Part shown: positions 7,004-16,133 of the stretch, in pieces
How the letters are laid out: each line of letters opens with the position of its first letter
Numbering within the stretch: the stretch's first letter is position 1
Assembly (NCBI GenBank): GCA_913778145.1
Contig: CAJYVI010000046.1
Span: 21,168 to 85,167 of the forward strand
From: an uncultured Pseudocitrobacter sp.
GTDB taxonomy: Bacteria > Pseudomonadota > Gammaproteobacteria > Enterobacterales > Enterobacteriaceae
Direction of reading: 5' to 3'
Length of the DNA: 64,000 nt
Made by a program: the position numbers and the translations under genes
The notes under the pieces: model-generated
What the model saw: the letters and a program-made list of their open reading frames with translations, nothing else
Databases searched by the model: none
Told to the model about the DNA's origin: nothing

Positions 7004-7455
7004 GCAAAATCCCAAACCCTGTGGTGATCATCCATAAAAGAGAAAATGACGATACATACGTGGTGGCCATTACCAGCGGCAGCGACGATTACCGCCATGC
7101 CATTCTGATGGCATCAATGGAACCGGATATGGTCGGTGATGACTTCGATACCTGGAGTAAAACCGGGTACTACATGGCGGCGGAGATCGAGCGGTTACGC
7201 CAGCAGCTTATAGCACCGTTGAGTATCGGCGAATTGTTGCAACGTCTGGAATCACAAACTTATGGGAAATGGGTACAGGCCGATAGCAGCGAGGATAAAC
7301 AGCTAACCATCACCCTACCCGATATCAGCTCAAAAGCGTTCTGGAGCGGTACCGGAAAGAGTGAAACCTTTCATCCTGAGACCTATAAGCGCTGGGTTAA
7401 AGAGGCAATTGAGCGTGCATGCGCCATCACAGGCATTGAGGTGAAGGTGAAATAA
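7000..7455 (+). CDS. Phage protein of unknown function (151 aa)
   Basis: The start chosen is ATG 7000 (MSKIPNPVVIIHKREN), overlapping the previous stop by four bases. The longer frame from 6883 would lie almost wholly inside the previous gene. There is a helix with AAEIERLRQQLI near residue 65. The C-terminus (YKRWVKEAIERACAITGIEVKVK) is helical. No recognised family. Confidence 0.5.
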   Translation: MSKIPNPVVIIHKRENDDTYVVAITSGSDDYRHAILMASMEPDMVGDDFDTWSKTGYYMAAEIERLRQQLIAPLSIGELLQRLESQTYGKWVQADSSEDKQLTITLPDISSKAFWSGTGKSETFHPETYKRWVKEAIERACAITGIEVKVK

Positions 7456-7769
7456 TGAAATATACAGAGCCAGAAATGACCGAAAGCGGATGCGTCCAGT
7501 TTCGCCACTATATCGTTACTGCTCATGCCATTGACCGCTATATCGAGCGCATTGGTGGTGACGTCGGAAATCTGATTTACGACCTCACTGATGCCTGGGT
7601 ATTTGATGTGGGAAGAAAAAATGTATCACGCCCAATATGCGCATCTGTCGCACGCCTCGAACGCGAAGGTGGTTATGGGTTGCGAAACGGTAACGCAATT
7701 TTCATGGTAAGACCCTGCGATCGTCGGCATGTAATCGTGACAACGCTATCAGCGGAAGGGAGCAAATGA
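7455..7769 (+). CDS. Phage protein of unknown function (104 aa)
   Basis: The ATG at 7455 shares its A with the preceding stop codon (TAATG). The protein (MKYTEPEMTESGCVQFRHYI) has an AHAIDRYIERI motif near residue 25 and a C-terminal RHVIVTTL strand. 'HAidRy.eR'-type segments occur in small phage and toxin-related proteins, but this is not enough to name it. It overlaps the next small gene by four bases. Confidence 0.5.
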   Translation: MKYTEPEMTESGCVQFRHYIVTAHAIDRYIERIGGDVGNLIYDLTDAWVFDVGRKNVSRPICASVARLEREGGYGLRNGNAIFMVRPCDRRHVIVTTLSAEGSK

Positions 7770-7912
7770 ATAAAGCATTTGAAATGTGGGTTCGCGGGCG
7801 GTACGGGAACCGGTACGACCTGACGCGAGATGCTGAAGGATTTTACTGCCGCGAAGTGGTGAAGCGAATGTTTAGCGTGTGGTGCCACTGCCGTGGTCTG
7901 AGTGTTGTGTGA
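7766..7912 (+). CDS. Very small phage protein (48 aa)
   Basis: ATG 7766 overlaps the previous stop (ATGA) and follows GGAAGGGAG, a good ribosome site. The frame gives 48 residues beginning MNKAFEMWVRGRYGNRYDLT and ends at TGA 7910-7912, eight bases before the PrtN-family start. The sequence is Arg-rich with two cysteines (CREVVKRMFSVWCHCRG). Proteins of this type often sit between early genes and the attachment site in lambdoid prophages; function unknown. Confidence 0.5.
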   Translation: MNKAFEMWVRGRYGNRYDLTRDAEGFYCREVVKRMFSVWCHCRGLSVV

Positions 7913-7919
7913 GGTGGAT

Positions 7920-8171
7920 ATGAATACTATGTTTTTGCTAATGGCGGAGTTTGAAACCTCAACGATCCCACTGGCTGATATATCTGAGCGTTATCTCGGA
8001 ATGAAACCTGCCACAGCGGATAAAAAGGCGGGATGCGGTGACCTACCCTTGCCAACATTTCGCATTGGCGATAGCCAGAAGTCTCCGCGCATGGTCCATG
8101 TCAGTGACCTGGCAGAATTTATCGACAAAAAAAGGAAAGAGGCGAAAGAAGAGCTTAAAAGGGTGCGGTAA
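7920..8171 (+). CDS. PrtN-family transcriptional activator
   Basis: The start at ATG 7920 (MNTMFLLMAEFETSTIPLAD) follows GAGGTGG; upstream GTG codons are less likely. The 83-residue product matches the pyocin activator PrtN family: an N-terminal MFLLMAEF, the ISERYLGMKPATADKKA segment that forms a winged or helix-turn-helix-like reader, and a C-terminal VSDLAEFIDKKRKEA tail. In Pseudomonas, PrtN activates pyocin genes. In enterobacterial prophages such proteins often lie next to the attachment site, where a role in excision or late control is possible. Here it is the last gene before the prophage-dusA junction, with no integrase between them. Confidence 0.75.
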   Translation: MNTMFLLMAEFETSTIPLADISERYLGMKPATADKKAGCGDLPLPTFRIGDSQKSPRMVHVSDLAEFIDKKRKEAKEELKRVR

Positions 8172-8225
8172 TTTCTTTTATTCAGCACCCCTATAGCACC
8201 CCATAAAAACGTAACTATTTGATTT

Positions 8226-8306
8226 TTATTTATAGTAAATCCAATCGAGCATCGGCGCGATGGAGAAACGGTGTGCAGGGAAAACAGTGGACGAAGATTC
8301 TGGCAT
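8226..8306 (-). pseudogene. dusA: dusA 5' end, cut by prophage insertion
   Basis: Reading the minus strand from ATG 8306 gives MPESSSTVFPAHRFSIAPML then DW, which matches the N-terminus of tRNA-dihydrouridine synthase A (GRFSVAPMLDWTD in E. coli from memory). After Asp-Trp the match stops and four phage-derived codons lead to TAA at 8226-8228. Only about 22 of some 330 codons remain here. The rest of dusA should lie beyond the far end of the prophage, outside this window. The 5' end of dusA is a known integration hotspot for prophages with dusA-specific integrases. Confidence 0.85.
8238..8262. other. Prophage attachment site in dusA (attR-type junction)
   Basis: Homology to dusA, read leftwards on the minus strand, ends within ATGCTCGATTGGA (8239-8251). 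This conserved SAPMLDW-coding stretch is where dusA-targeting integrases recombine. To the left the sequence is AT-rich phage DNA; to the right is the intact dusA leader. The exact core length cannot be set without the other junction. Confidence 0.65.
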
Positions 8307-8407
8307 GGCGATTTATTAAGCATTCTGAAAAAGGGGCGCTACTATAGCACAAAGCAAAAGCGGTGGGGCAAGGATGCGATGGGGTATCGGCGGTGGGTGC
8401 CGTGAAT

Positions 8408-8519
8408 CGCCCGGGGCGCTGCGCTTGCCGGGCCTACGGTGGCTGAGGTGCGGCTGGCTGCCCGGGCCTACAAATGGTATGCACCGGGTAGGCCGGATAA
8501 GCGTAGCGCATCCGGCAAC
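8408..8519. repeat. REP/BIME cluster downstream of the traF-like gene
   Basis: Contains GTAGGCCGGATAAGCG-type REP with its inverted partner GCGCATCCGGC (8488-8517) and a divergent copy with CCCGGGGCGCTGCGCTTGCCG (about 8410-8430). It lies between the TraF-like stop and the dusA leader. Confidence 0.8.
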
Positions 8520-8523
8520 AGGC

Positions 8524-9834
8524 TCAGAACGTGACGCTTAACTGCGCGCCAGCCCCCCAGGTTTCATCTTCGCCAACCAGCCCCATCAGATCGACATGCA
8601 CGCGGTTAAACGGCGCAAAACCGACACCGCCGGTGAAGACGTTACTGTCGTTATTCTTCACGTCCGCGCGATAACCGGCACGCACGGCAAGCCAGTCCAG
8701 CGGGCGAACTTCTGCCCCGACGCCAACGTACTGGGAGTTATCCTCGCTTTTAAACCCTTTTGTTTCGGTCAAATCGCCATCGGCACTCACCGTCACCAAA
8801 TCGTTATGCCACGCCACCCCAGCGGTCACCAGCGGGCGGATCTGGTAGGTGTCTTTATAATTGGTGGTCACGCCCGTTTCGCCGTTAGTGATAAAGACAT
8901 CTTTGGTGTCGATATCCCTGGAAATCAGGTTTTGCCCGCTTACGCCCACCGTCCAGTTTTCACCAAAGTCAGCCGCAATACCGGCATCGACGTTGAAGCC
9001 AGTGTCATCGTTGCGGTAGCGGCTGCTGTTCCAGTCGCTGCTGTCATAGTTATAGATAGAGGTGGTGTAGTTATAGAGCCAGGTTTTTTGCAGCTTTGGC
9101 GTGATGCCGACCGAAACGGGCACATCGCCCAGCTCAAATTGCCGCGCCACCGCGACGCCATAGTCAGAGACAATTGCCACGCGGCCTGATGCAGTGGAAT
9201 TAAGATGTTTGGTGATTTCATCCGAGCCCCCCACTACGGCTTTTCCAGCCTCGGTAATCGCCGTCACCTGGCTGCCTTCGATGCCACGCAGATAATCGAT
9301 ATCGCCCTGATCGATAGCAGAACTCACCCGCCCATGAGCATAGGCTTTGGTGACAAACGCCACCGACAGCACGTCGTTGGGAATACTGACCGCAATCCCT
9401 GCGCCCGCACTCGCGCGCGCGGTTTTGCCCTTCAGATAATCCAGCTCGCTCGCCAGATCGCCCGCCGCCCCCTGAAACTGCCCCAGCGTACCCTGTGGAT
9501 CCAGCAAGATATCCTGCAAGGTTAAATCGTTAAGGACGCCGCGATAGTTATTAACTTTGTCGTTAATGTCGTCGATTTCATCCTGAAGATTGTCTTTGTC
9601 GGTGATTTGCGCCCCCACGGCAGGAAGAATCACCGTAATATCATCGTCCGGTTTGGCTTTCGCCAGCAGAGCCGGGTTAATCAGCACGCCGCTACCATAA
9701 TTCGCCGACGCCACGCCGGTGCCCCCCATCGCATCATTTCGCGCTTCTGACCAGGTGTTGGCGGCTTGCGCCTGATTTGCCACAAACAAGGATGCCGTCA
9801 AAGGAATAAGCGAATATTTAATGTTTTTTTTCAC
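8524..9834 (-). CDS. TraF-like outer-membrane protein (TraF_2 family)
   Basis: The likely start is GTG 9834 (MKKNIKYSLIPLTASLFVAN), which places a clean signal peptide ending in NQAQA-AN at the N-terminus; an ATG at 9870 would add 12 residues ahead of it. The mature protein of about 410 residues begins with ARNDAMGGTGVASA and INPALLA, the pattern of FadL/PorV-like outer-membrane beta-barrels. The rest is rich in alternating strands and ends in an aromatic residue (LSVTF), typical of barrel insertion. The family is annotated as conjugal transfer TraF-like, although the gene is chromosomal and far from any transfer genes. It is divergent from zur. Substrate unknown. Confidence 0.75.
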   Translation of the reverse strand: MKKNIKYSLIPLTASLFVANQAQAANTWSEARNDAMGGTGVASANYGSGVLINPALLAKAKPDDDITVILPAVGAQITDKDNLQDEIDDINDKVNNYRGVLNDLTLQDILLDPQGTLGQFQGAAGDLASELDYLKGKTARASAGAGIAVSIPNDVLSVAFVTKAYAHGRVSSAIDQGDIDYLRGIEGSQVTAITEAGKAVVGGSDEITKHLNSTASGRVAIVSDYGVAVARQFELGDVPVSVGITPKLQKTWLYNYTTSIYNYDSSDWNSSRYRNDDTGFNVDAGIAADFGENWTVGVSGQNLISRDIDTKDVFITNGETGVTTNYKDTYQIRPLVTAGVAWHNDLVTVSADGDLTETKGFKSEDNSQYVGVGAEVRPLDWLAVRAGYRADVKNNDSNVFTGGVGFAPFNRVHVDLMGLVGEDETWGAGAQLSVTF

Positions 9835-10136
9835 AGTATTACCGTTTATTTGCAGGTGAAAACGCCCCATGCGGCTAATGCATAAGGGTGAACTATTGCT
9901 GTGAAAAAGCGGAATTAAGTGGATAAAAACAGGATATATCAGGCGTTATGCCCTTTTGTTGTAGTTAGTATTTATAGATGAGCGGCACCGCGCTTCCCAG
10001 CATTTATGCCATTCAATCAGCCTAAAGGGTGTGGTTTAGGATTTACCTCAGGCTGGCGATTATTCAGACACTCGGTGTTTTTGCCATAACATGGTAAAGT
10101 AGAGGTCTATTTCCCCCCGTAGCGCGAGGACGCAAA
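9835..10136. promoter_or_regulatory. Divergent promoter region of traF-like gene and zur
   Basis: These 302 bases lie between two divergent starts. I see no open frame and no clear Zur operator. A CATAACATGGTAAAG stretch at 10087-10101 lies just upstream of zur and may include its -10 region. The zur ATG follows GCGAGGACG. Confidence 0.35.
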
Positions 10137-10652
10137 ATGGATAAGACCACTTCGCAAGAGATGTTGGCGCAGGCTGAAAAGCTCTGTGCGCAGCGCGGTG
10201 TGCGCCTGACTCCGCAGCGTCTGGAAGTACTACGTCTGATGAGCCTGCAACAGGGTGCAATCAGCGCATACGACCTTCTCGATTTGTTACGCGTGAAAGA
10301 GCCGCAGGCCAAGCCGCCTACCGTATACCGCGCTTTGGAATTCTTACTCGAGCAAGGGTTTGTGCATAAGGTGGAATCCACCAACAGCTATGTGCTGTGC
10401 CATCTTTTTGATCAACCTACGCATACATCGGCGATGTTCATCTGCGATCGCTGCGGCGTGGTGAAGGAAGAGTGTGCGGAAGGCGTGGAAGATATTATGC
10501 ATATGGTCGCGGCGCGTATGGGCTTTGCACTGCGTCATAATGTGATTGAAGCGCACGGCTTATGCGCAGAATGTGTGGAGGTAGAAGCGTGTCGTTCACA
10601 CGAGCATTGCCACCACGACCACACGATTCAGATAAAGAAAAAGGCACGGTAA
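10137..10652 (+). CDS. zur: Zinc uptake regulator Zur (Fur family)
   Basis: At 171 residues it has exactly the usual Zur length. It has the Fur-type winged helix (VRLTPQRLEVLRLM and KPPTVYRALEFLLEQGFVHKVES) and a dimerisation domain with two structural-zinc cysteine pairs (ICDRCG and LCAECVEVEAC). A His-rich tail (HEHCHHDHTIQIKKK) follows. With zinc bound, Zur represses znuABC and other zinc-acquisition genes. The next gene, yjbJ, is convergent. In E. coli dusA follows zur nearby; here that stretch has been rearranged by the prophage and the TraF-like gene. Confidence 0.97.
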   Translation: MDKTTSQEMLAQAEKLCAQRGVRLTPQRLEVLRLMSLQQGAISAYDLLDLLRVKEPQAKPPTVYRALEFLLEQGFVHKVESTNSYVLCHLFDQPTHTSAMFICDRCGVVKEECAEGVEDIMHMVAARMGFALRHNVIEAHGLCAECVEVEACRSHEHCHHDHTIQIKKKAR

Positions 10653-10731
10653 TTCGAGGGTTGGCACGTCCTTGTACCAGCGGGCAGGATACGCTTATTG
10701 AGGGGAGTTAAGCGTTACGCTGTTAGCGAGA

Positions 10732-10941
10732 CTACCAACGGTAGTCGTTATGGGTTTCCCAATCGCTAACTTCTTTCTCTGCCTGGTCTTTAGCATATCC
10801 ATAACGTTCCTGGATTTTACCGACCAGCTGATCGCGTTTACCTTCGATAACGGTCATGTCATCGTCGGTCAGTTTGCCCCATTTCTCTTTCGCTTTACCT
10901 TTGAACTGTTTCCAGTTACCGCTGAGTTCGTCTTTGTTCAT
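10732..10941 (-). CDS. yjbJ: CsbD-family stress protein YjbJ
   Basis: Sixty-nine residues starting MNKDELSGNWKQFKGKAKEK; the tandem ATG at 10944 is also possible. The sequence has the CsbD hallmarks: GNWKQFKGKAKEKWGKLTDDD followed by an amphipathic helix and a WETHNDYRW tail. YjbJ is abundant in stationary phase and under osmotic stress in E. coli; its molecular job is unsettled. AAGGAG lies ahead of the start. It is convergent with zur and follows the dinF end. Confidence 0.95.
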   Translation of the reverse strand: MNKDELSGNWKQFKGKAKEKWGKLTDDDMTVIEGKRDQLVGKIQERYGYAKDQAEKEVSDWETHNDYRW

Positions 10942-11078
10942 CATCAGCTCCTTATCATTCGATCATGGATGAGATATCACTTCGTCCTTCGGCGTTCATT
11001 TCTGCTGAACGTGATAATAAGTGTAGAAGAGGATATCGCTGACAATTCACTATTCAGAATCTTTAACCATCCACGTTG

Positions 11079-12407
11079 TTATACCTGGGGCGCAAACCAG
11101 GTGCCCTTTTGCCAGTGGCGACGCCAGATCACCGCCAGCGACAGGCCTCGTAGCGCAAGGAATACCGCCAGCGCCAGCCATAAACCGTGGTTGCCGAATA
11201 CCGGCACCGTCAGCAGCGTTAAGGCGAATCCGGCGGCTGCCACGGCCATGCTGTTACGCATTTCCGCCCCGCGCGTCGCACCAATAAACATGCCATCCAG
11301 CAGGTAGCACCAGACGCCAATCACCGGCAATACGGCCTGCCAGAGCACATAGCGATCGGCAAGCTGCTGCAACGATGGCAGTGACGTCAACATTGCCACG
11401 ATATGGCTGCCTGCCAGGGCATACACCAGTGCAAACGCCAGCGCCACAATGCCCGCCTGGCGACAGGCCGCGCGCCAGACCTGCTGTAACTGGCTGCCAT
11501 CGCGCGCACCGTATGCCTGGCCGGAATGTGCTTCCACGGCATAGGCAAAGCCATCCAGCGCATAGGCGGTGAAGGTGAGCATAGTCATCAGCACCGCATT
11601 GACCGCCACCACATCGCTACCCAGCCGCGCGCCAAATACGGTTAATGCGCCAAAGCAGAGCTGAAGCAATAGCGAGCGCAGCATAATGTCGCGATTGAGC
11701 GCCAGCAGGCTGCGCATATTTCCGCGCCAGGCCATTCTCAGCATCTCAGACGTAATTCCGCGCAGCACCAACACGTTACGCGCCATCAGTAGGCCAATAA
11801 TCATCGTGGCATATTCGGCGATCACCGTTGCCAGCGCCGCCCCCTGCACGTTCATATGCAGGCCCATCACCAGCCACAGGTCGAGAACGATATTCAGGAT
11901 GTTGCCGACAATCAGCAAAATCACCGGCGCACGCGCGTACTGAACGCCGAGCAGCCACCCCAGCAGCACCAGGTTGGCCAGCGAGGCGGGCGCGCTTAAC
12001 CAGCGAATTTCAAGGAAGCGCCGCGCCTGCTCCAGCACCGCATCGCTGCCGCCGACAACGGTGAGCGCCAGATTAATCAGCGGCCCTTTGAACAGTACGA
12101 TAAGTAACCCAGCCCCCAGCGCCAGCAGCAGCGGTTGCACCAGCGCGCGAGCAAGACGCATGGGATCTTTCGCGCCGAAGGCCTGCGCCGTTAACCCCGT
12201 GGTGCTCATGCGTAAAAAGAGCAGCAGCATAAACAGGAAGCTGGTTGCCGTGGCGCCAATCGCCACGCCGCCGAGATAGACCGCGCTATCCAGATGACCA
12301 ATCACCGCCGTATCCACCAGACCCAGCAGGGGAACCGTGATGTTGGAGAAAATCATGGGGAGGGCGAGACGCCACAATGCCTTGTCAGCAGCCGTGAAGA
12401 GCGACAT
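11079..12407 (-). CDS. dinF: DNA damage-inducible MATE efflux protein DinF
   Basis: The start chosen, ATG 12407 (MSLFTAADKALWRLALPMIF), gives 442 residues, the E. coli length plus one. An upstream frame to 12446 adds a short stretch without homology. The protein has twelve hydrophobic segments in two MATE halves, with LPMIFSNITVPLLGLVDTA at the N-terminus. DinF belongs to the DinF branch of multidrug and toxin extruders and is reported to protect against oxidative stress and bile salts in E. coli. It lies 67 bases after lexA on the same strand and is co-transcribed with it from the LexA-controlled promoter. Confidence 0.96.
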   Translation of the reverse strand: MSLFTAADKALWRLALPMIFSNITVPLLGLVDTAVIGHLDSAVYLGGVAIGATATSFLFMLLLFLRMSTTGLTAQAFGAKDPMRLARALVQPLLLALGAGLLIVLFKGPLINLALTVVGGSDAVLEQARRFLEIRWLSAPASLANLVLLGWLLGVQYARAPVILLIVGNILNIVLDLWLVMGLHMNVQGAALATVIAEYATMIIGLLMARNVLVLRGITSEMLRMAWRGNMRSLLALNRDIMLRSLLLQLCFGALTVFGARLGSDVVAVNAVLMTMLTFTAYALDGFAYAVEAHSGQAYGARDGSQLQQVWRAACRQAGIVALAFALVYALAGSHIVAMLTSLPSLQQLADRYVLWQAVLPVIGVWCYLLDGMFIGATRGAEMRNSMAVAAAGFALTLLTVPVFGNHGLWLALAVFLALRGLSLAVIWRRHWQKGTWFAPQV

Positions 12408-12474
12408 GGTTACGAACCTGAACAGAAAGAGAACGAACAACGGCACATGATGCGCCGTTGTTATCGGGAGAGGA

Positions 12475-13083
12475 TTACAGCCATTCGCCGTTGCGGATCA
12501 CGCCAACGGCCAGCCCTTCAATGGAGAAGTTCTGACTACGAAGATCGACGACAATCGGGGAAAACTCGCTGTTTTCCGGCAACAGTTCGACGACGTTGCC
12601 CTGTTTTTTCAGGCGTTTTACCGTTACTTCTTCGTCGATGCGCGCGACAACCACCTGGCCGTTACGCACGTCCTGGGTTTTGTGCACCGCGAGCAGGTCG
12701 CCGTCCATAATGCCGATATCTTTCATCGACATACCGCTCACCCGCAGCAGGAAGTCAGCGTTTGGTTTGAACAGTGAAGGATCGACCTGATAGTGGCCTT
12801 CAATGTGCTGCTGCGCCAGCAGCGGCTCACCCGCGGCGACGCGGCCAATCAGCGGCAGGCCGGTTTCTTCTTCCACCAGCAGACGAATGCCGCGCGAGGC
12901 GCCTGAAACAATTTCAATGACGCCTTTACGCGCCAGTGCTTTCAGATGCTCTTCCGCCGCATTCGGGGAACGGAACCCCAGGCGCTGAGCAATTTCCGCA
13001 CGTGTCGGCGGCATGCCCGTTTGGCCGATATGATCTCGAATGAGATCAAACACCTCTTGCTGCCTGGTCGTTAACGCTTTCAT
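12475..13083 (-). CDS. lexA: LexA, SOS response repressor
   Basis: 202 residues, the exact E. coli length. The N-terminal winged helix runs from [20 protein letters not shown]. The linker has the Ala-Gly cleavage site in [10 protein letters not shown]. The C-terminal S24 domain has the nucleophile Ser in [10 protein letters not shown] and the Lys of [11 protein letters not shown]. LexA represses DNA-repair genes and cleaves itself when RecA filaments form. Its own promoter carries two LexA boxes, and dinF follows in the operon. All catalytic residues are intact. Confidence 0.98.
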   Translation of the reverse strand: MKALTTRQQEVFDLIRDHIGQTGMPPTRAEIAQRLGFRSPNAAEEHLKALARKGVIEIVSGASRGIRLLVEEETGLPLIGRVAAGEPLLAQQHIEGHYQVDPSLFKPNADFLLRVSGMSMKDIGIMDGDLLAVHKTQDVRNGQVVVARIDEEVTVKRLKKQGNVVELLPENSEFSPIVVDLRSQNFSIEGLAVGVIRNGEWL

Positions 13084-13091
13084 TCCGCCCC

Positions 13092-13128
13092 CTGGGTGTA
13101 TATACAGTTATGCTGTGAGTATATACAG
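13092..13128 (-). promoter_or_regulatory. Two LexA boxes in the lexA promoter
   Basis: On the minus strand CTGTATATACTCACAG (13128-13113) fits CTGT-N8-ACAG exactly. CTGTATATACACCCAG (13107-13092) fits with one altered half-site base. Spacing of 21 bases between box starts is the same as in E. coli lexA, indicating autoregulation. Confidence 0.93.
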
Positions 13129-13192
13129 TTAACGGCTATTTTGGAACCGCAAAACACACAAAATACAGGAGTTTTCGCAGATTATGCGAGCC

Positions 13193-13564
13193 TCAGTGGA
13201 AATGCGACCACAGCAGCACGGCCCAGGTCATCACGGCGACGAAAATCGCCAGCAATACCGCCGCAGACCCCATATCTTTCGCCCGCCCGGAGAGTTCGTG
13301 ATACTCAGAACCAATGCGGTCAACCACCGCTTCCAGCGCACTATTGAGAATTTCCACTATCATCACCAGAAGGACAGAGCTAATCAGCAGCACGCGGGTA
13401 ATCGCGTCAACGTCCAGCCAGCAAGCGATGATAATGGCCACGACCGAGGCGACCCCTTCCTGGCGGAACGCGGCTTCATTTACCCACGCCGCGCGAAAAC
13501 CTTTCCAGGAATAACCAGCCGCTTTGATAATTCGGGTGAGTCCAGTGGTATTATTGGCCATCAA
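13193..13564 (-). CDS. dgkA: Diacylglycerol kinase DgkA
   Basis: At 123 residues this is one more than the E. coli enzyme. It is a small inner-membrane protein with three transmembrane segments. The conserved active-site patch around EAAFRQE and the ILNSALEAVVDRIG stretch is present, as is SGRAKDMGSAAVLL. DgkA phosphorylates diacylglycerol left over from membrane-derived oligosaccharide synthesis to phosphatidic acid. It is divergent from plsB, another phospholipid gene, across a 127-base gap. It lies just upstream of lexA on the same strand. Confidence 0.97.
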   Translation of the reverse strand: MMANNTTGLTRIIKAAGYSWKGFRAAWVNEAAFRQEGVASVVAIIIACWLDVDAITRVLLISSVLLVMIVEILNSALEAVVDRIGSEYHELSGRAKDMGSAAVLLAIFVAVMTWAVLLWSHFH

Positions 13565-13691
13565 ATAGAACCTTTTAGCGTTATACGCATCAATGACAGT
13601 AACTGTTATCGGCGGTAGAACAGAAATCCTGCTGACTTTCTGATATTCTTGCCGCGCATTTGCATGATTAACCAGAGGCTTTACATCGTTT

Positions 13692-16133
13692 ATGTCCGGT
13701 TGGCCACGAATTTACTACAAATTACTGAATTTACCATTAAGCATACTGGTAAAAAGCAAGTCTATTCCGGCAGAGCCTGCCCAGGAATTGGGGCTCGATA
13801 CCTCGCGCCCGATCATGTACGTCCTGCCTTATAACTCTAAGGCTGACTTACTGACCTTGCGCGCCCAGTGCCTGGCGCACGATCTCCCAGACCCGCTAGA
13901 GCCGCTGGAGATCGACGGCACCCTACTGCCCCGCTATGTGTTTATCCATGGCGGCCCGCGCGTGTTCACCTATTACACGCCGAAAGAAGAGTCTATCAAG
14001 CTGTTCCACGACTATCTCGATCTGCATCGTAGCAATCCGAATCTGGACGTGCAGATGGTGCCGGTATCGGTGATGTTTGGTCGCCGTCCGGGGCGCGAGA
14101 AAGGCGAAGTGAACCCGCCGCTGCGCATGCTCAACGGCATTCAGAAATTCTTCGCCGTCTCCTGGCTTGGCCGCGACAGCTTTGTGCGTTTCTCACCGTC
14201 CGTCTCGCTGCGCCGCATGGCTGATGAACACGGTACCGATAAAATTATCGCGCAAAAACTGGCGCGCGTGGCGCGTATGCACTTTGCCCGCCAGCGTCTG
14301 GCCGCAGTAGGCCCGCGCCTGCCAGCACGTCAGGATCTCTTCAACAAGCTGCTCGCCTCACGCGCGATTGCCAAAGCGGTTGAAGATGAAGCGCGCAGCA
14401 AAAAAATCTCTCATGAGAAAGCGCAGCAAAACGCTATTGCGCTGATGGAAGAGATTGCCGCCAACTTCTCCTACGAGATGATTCGCCTGACGGACCGCAT
14501 TCTTGGCTTCACCTGGAACCGTCTCTATCAGGGGATTAACGTGCACAACGCCGAGCGCGTACGCCAGCTGGCGCACGACGGCCACGAGATCGTGTATGTG
14601 CCGTGCCACCGTAGCCATATGGACTACCTGCTGCTCTCCTATGTGCTCTATCACCAGGGGCTGGTGCCGCCGCACATTGCTGCCGGTATCAACCTGAATT
14701 TCTGGCCAGCCGGCCCGATTTTCCGTCGTCTGGGCGCGTTCTTTATTCGCCGTACCTTTAAGGGCAACAAACTCTACTCCACCGTGTTCCGCGAATATCT
14801 CGGCGAGCTGTTCAGCCGGGGTTATTCCGTTGAATACTTCGTGGAAGGCGGGCGTTCCCGTACTGGCCGCTTGCTGGACCCGAAAACCGGCACCCTGTCG
14901 ATGACCATTCAGGCGATGCTGCGCGGCGGCACGCGTCCTATCACGCTGGTGCCGATTTACATCGGTTACGAGCACGTGATGGAAGTGGGCACGTACGCCA
15001 AAGAACTGCGCGGCGCGACCAAAGAGAAAGAGAGCCTGCCGCAGATGCTCAAGGGCTTGAGCAAGCTGCGTAATCTGGGCCAGGGTTATGTGAACTTCGG
15101 CGAGCCGATTCCGCTGATGAACTACCTGAATCATCACGTGCCGGAGTGGCGCGAGTCTATCGATCCTATCGAAGCCATTCGTCCGGCCTGGCTGACGCCG
15201 ACGGTAAACGGTATCGCCGCCGAACTGATGGTGCGTATTAACAACGCAGGCGCGGCGAACGCCATGAACCTGTGTTGTACCGCGCTGCTGGCGTCTCGTC
15301 AGCGTTCTCTGACCCGCGAACAACTGACTCAACAACTGGATTGTTACCTGTCGCTGCTGCGCAATGCGCCGTATTCGCCGGATGCCACCACGCCAAACGT
15401 GACTGCCAGCGAGCTTATCGATCATGCGCTGCAGATGAACAAGTTCGAAGTCGAGAAAGACACTATCGGCGATATCATCATCCTGCCGCGCGAGCAGGCG
15501 GTGCTGATGACGTACTACCGCAACAACATCGCTCATATGCTGATCATGCCGTCGCTGCTGGCGACCATCATGACCCAGCATCGCCATGTTTCGCGCGCAG
15601 ATGTGCAAAACATGGTTGACGTGCTCTATCCCATGCTGAAGGCCGAGCTGTTCCTGCGTTGGGAAAAAGCAGAGCTGGCGTCGGTGATTGATACGCTGGT
15701 TGATGAGATGGAACGTCAGGCGCTGATCACCCGTCAGGGCGATGAGCTGCACATTAATCCGTCCCACTCCCGCACCCTGCAACTGCTGGCCGCAGGCGCG
15801 CGTGAAACGCTGCAACGTTATGCCATTACGTTCTGGCTGCTGAGCGCTAACCCATCGATGAACCGCAGTACGCTGGAGAAAGAGAGCCGCACCGTGGCGC
15901 AACGTCTGTCGGTGCTGCACGGCATTAACTCGCCGGAGTTCTTTGATAAAGCGGTGTTCTCATCGCTGGTGCTGACGCTGCGTGATGAAGGTTATATCAG
16001 CGACAGCGGCGACGCCGAGCCGGAAGAGACGATGAAGGTTTACCAGATGATGGCGAACCTGATCACCTCGGATGTGCGTTTGACGATTGAGAGTGTGACG
16101 CAGGACGAAGAAGCGGTGCCGAAAGACGCCTGA
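13692..16133 (+). CDS. plsB: Glycerol-3-phosphate 1-O-acyltransferase PlsB
   Basis: 813 residues (E. coli 807; the extra residues are in a slightly longer tail ending VPKDA). The acyltransferase block is clear: the HX4D motif in [12 protein letters not shown] (about residue 306), then [13 protein letters not shown] and [12 protein letters not shown]. PlsB carries out the first step of phospholipid synthesis at the inner membrane, using acyl-CoA or acyl-ACP. The start ATG 13692 gives [20 protein letters not shown]. It is divergent from dgkA and convergent with ubiA, with a REP array and a two-way terminator between. Confidence 0.97.
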   Translation: MSGWPRIYYKLLNLPLSILVKSKSIPAEPAQELGLDTSRPIMYVLPYNSKADLLTLRAQCLAHDLPDPLEPLEIDGTLLPRYVFIHGGPRVFTYYTPKEESIKLFHDYLDLHRSNPNLDVQMVPVSVMFGRRPGREKGEVNPPLRMLNGIQKFFAVSWLGRDSFVRFSPSVSLRRMADEHGTDKIIAQKLARVARMHFARQRLAAVGPRLPARQDLFNKLLASRAIAKAVEDEARSKKISHEKAQQNAIALMEEIAANFSYEMIRLTDRILGFTWNRLYQGINVHNAERVRQLAHDGHEIVYVPCHRSHMDYLLLSYVLYHQGLVPPHIAAGINLNFWPAGPIFRRLGAFFIRRTFKGNKLYSTVFREYLGELFSRGYSVEYFVEGGRSRTGRLLDPKTGTLSMTIQAMLRGGTRPITLVPIYIGYEHVMEVGTYAKELRGATKEKESLPQMLKGLSKLRNLGQGYVNFGEPIPLMNYLNHHVPEWRESIDPIEAIRPAWLTPTVNGIAAELMVRINNAGAANAMNLCCTALLASRQRSLTREQLTQQLDCYLSLLRNAPYSPDATTPNVTASELIDHALQMNKFEVEKDTIGDIIILPREQAVLMTYYRNNIAHMLIMPSLLATIMTQHRHVSRADVQNMVDVLYPMLKAELFLRWEKAELASVIDTLVDEMERQALITRQGDELHINPSHSRTLQLLAAGARETLQRYAITFWLLSANPSMNRSTLEKESRTVAQRLSVLHGINSPEFFDKAVFSSLVLTLRDEGYISDSGDAEPEETMKVYQMMANLITSDVRLTIESVTQDEEAVPKDA

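Noticed and set aside
14358..15920. 520-codon open frame on the strand opposite plsB
   Set aside because: It is a shadow of the high-GC plsB gene; no RBS, His/Gln-rich low-complexity product.
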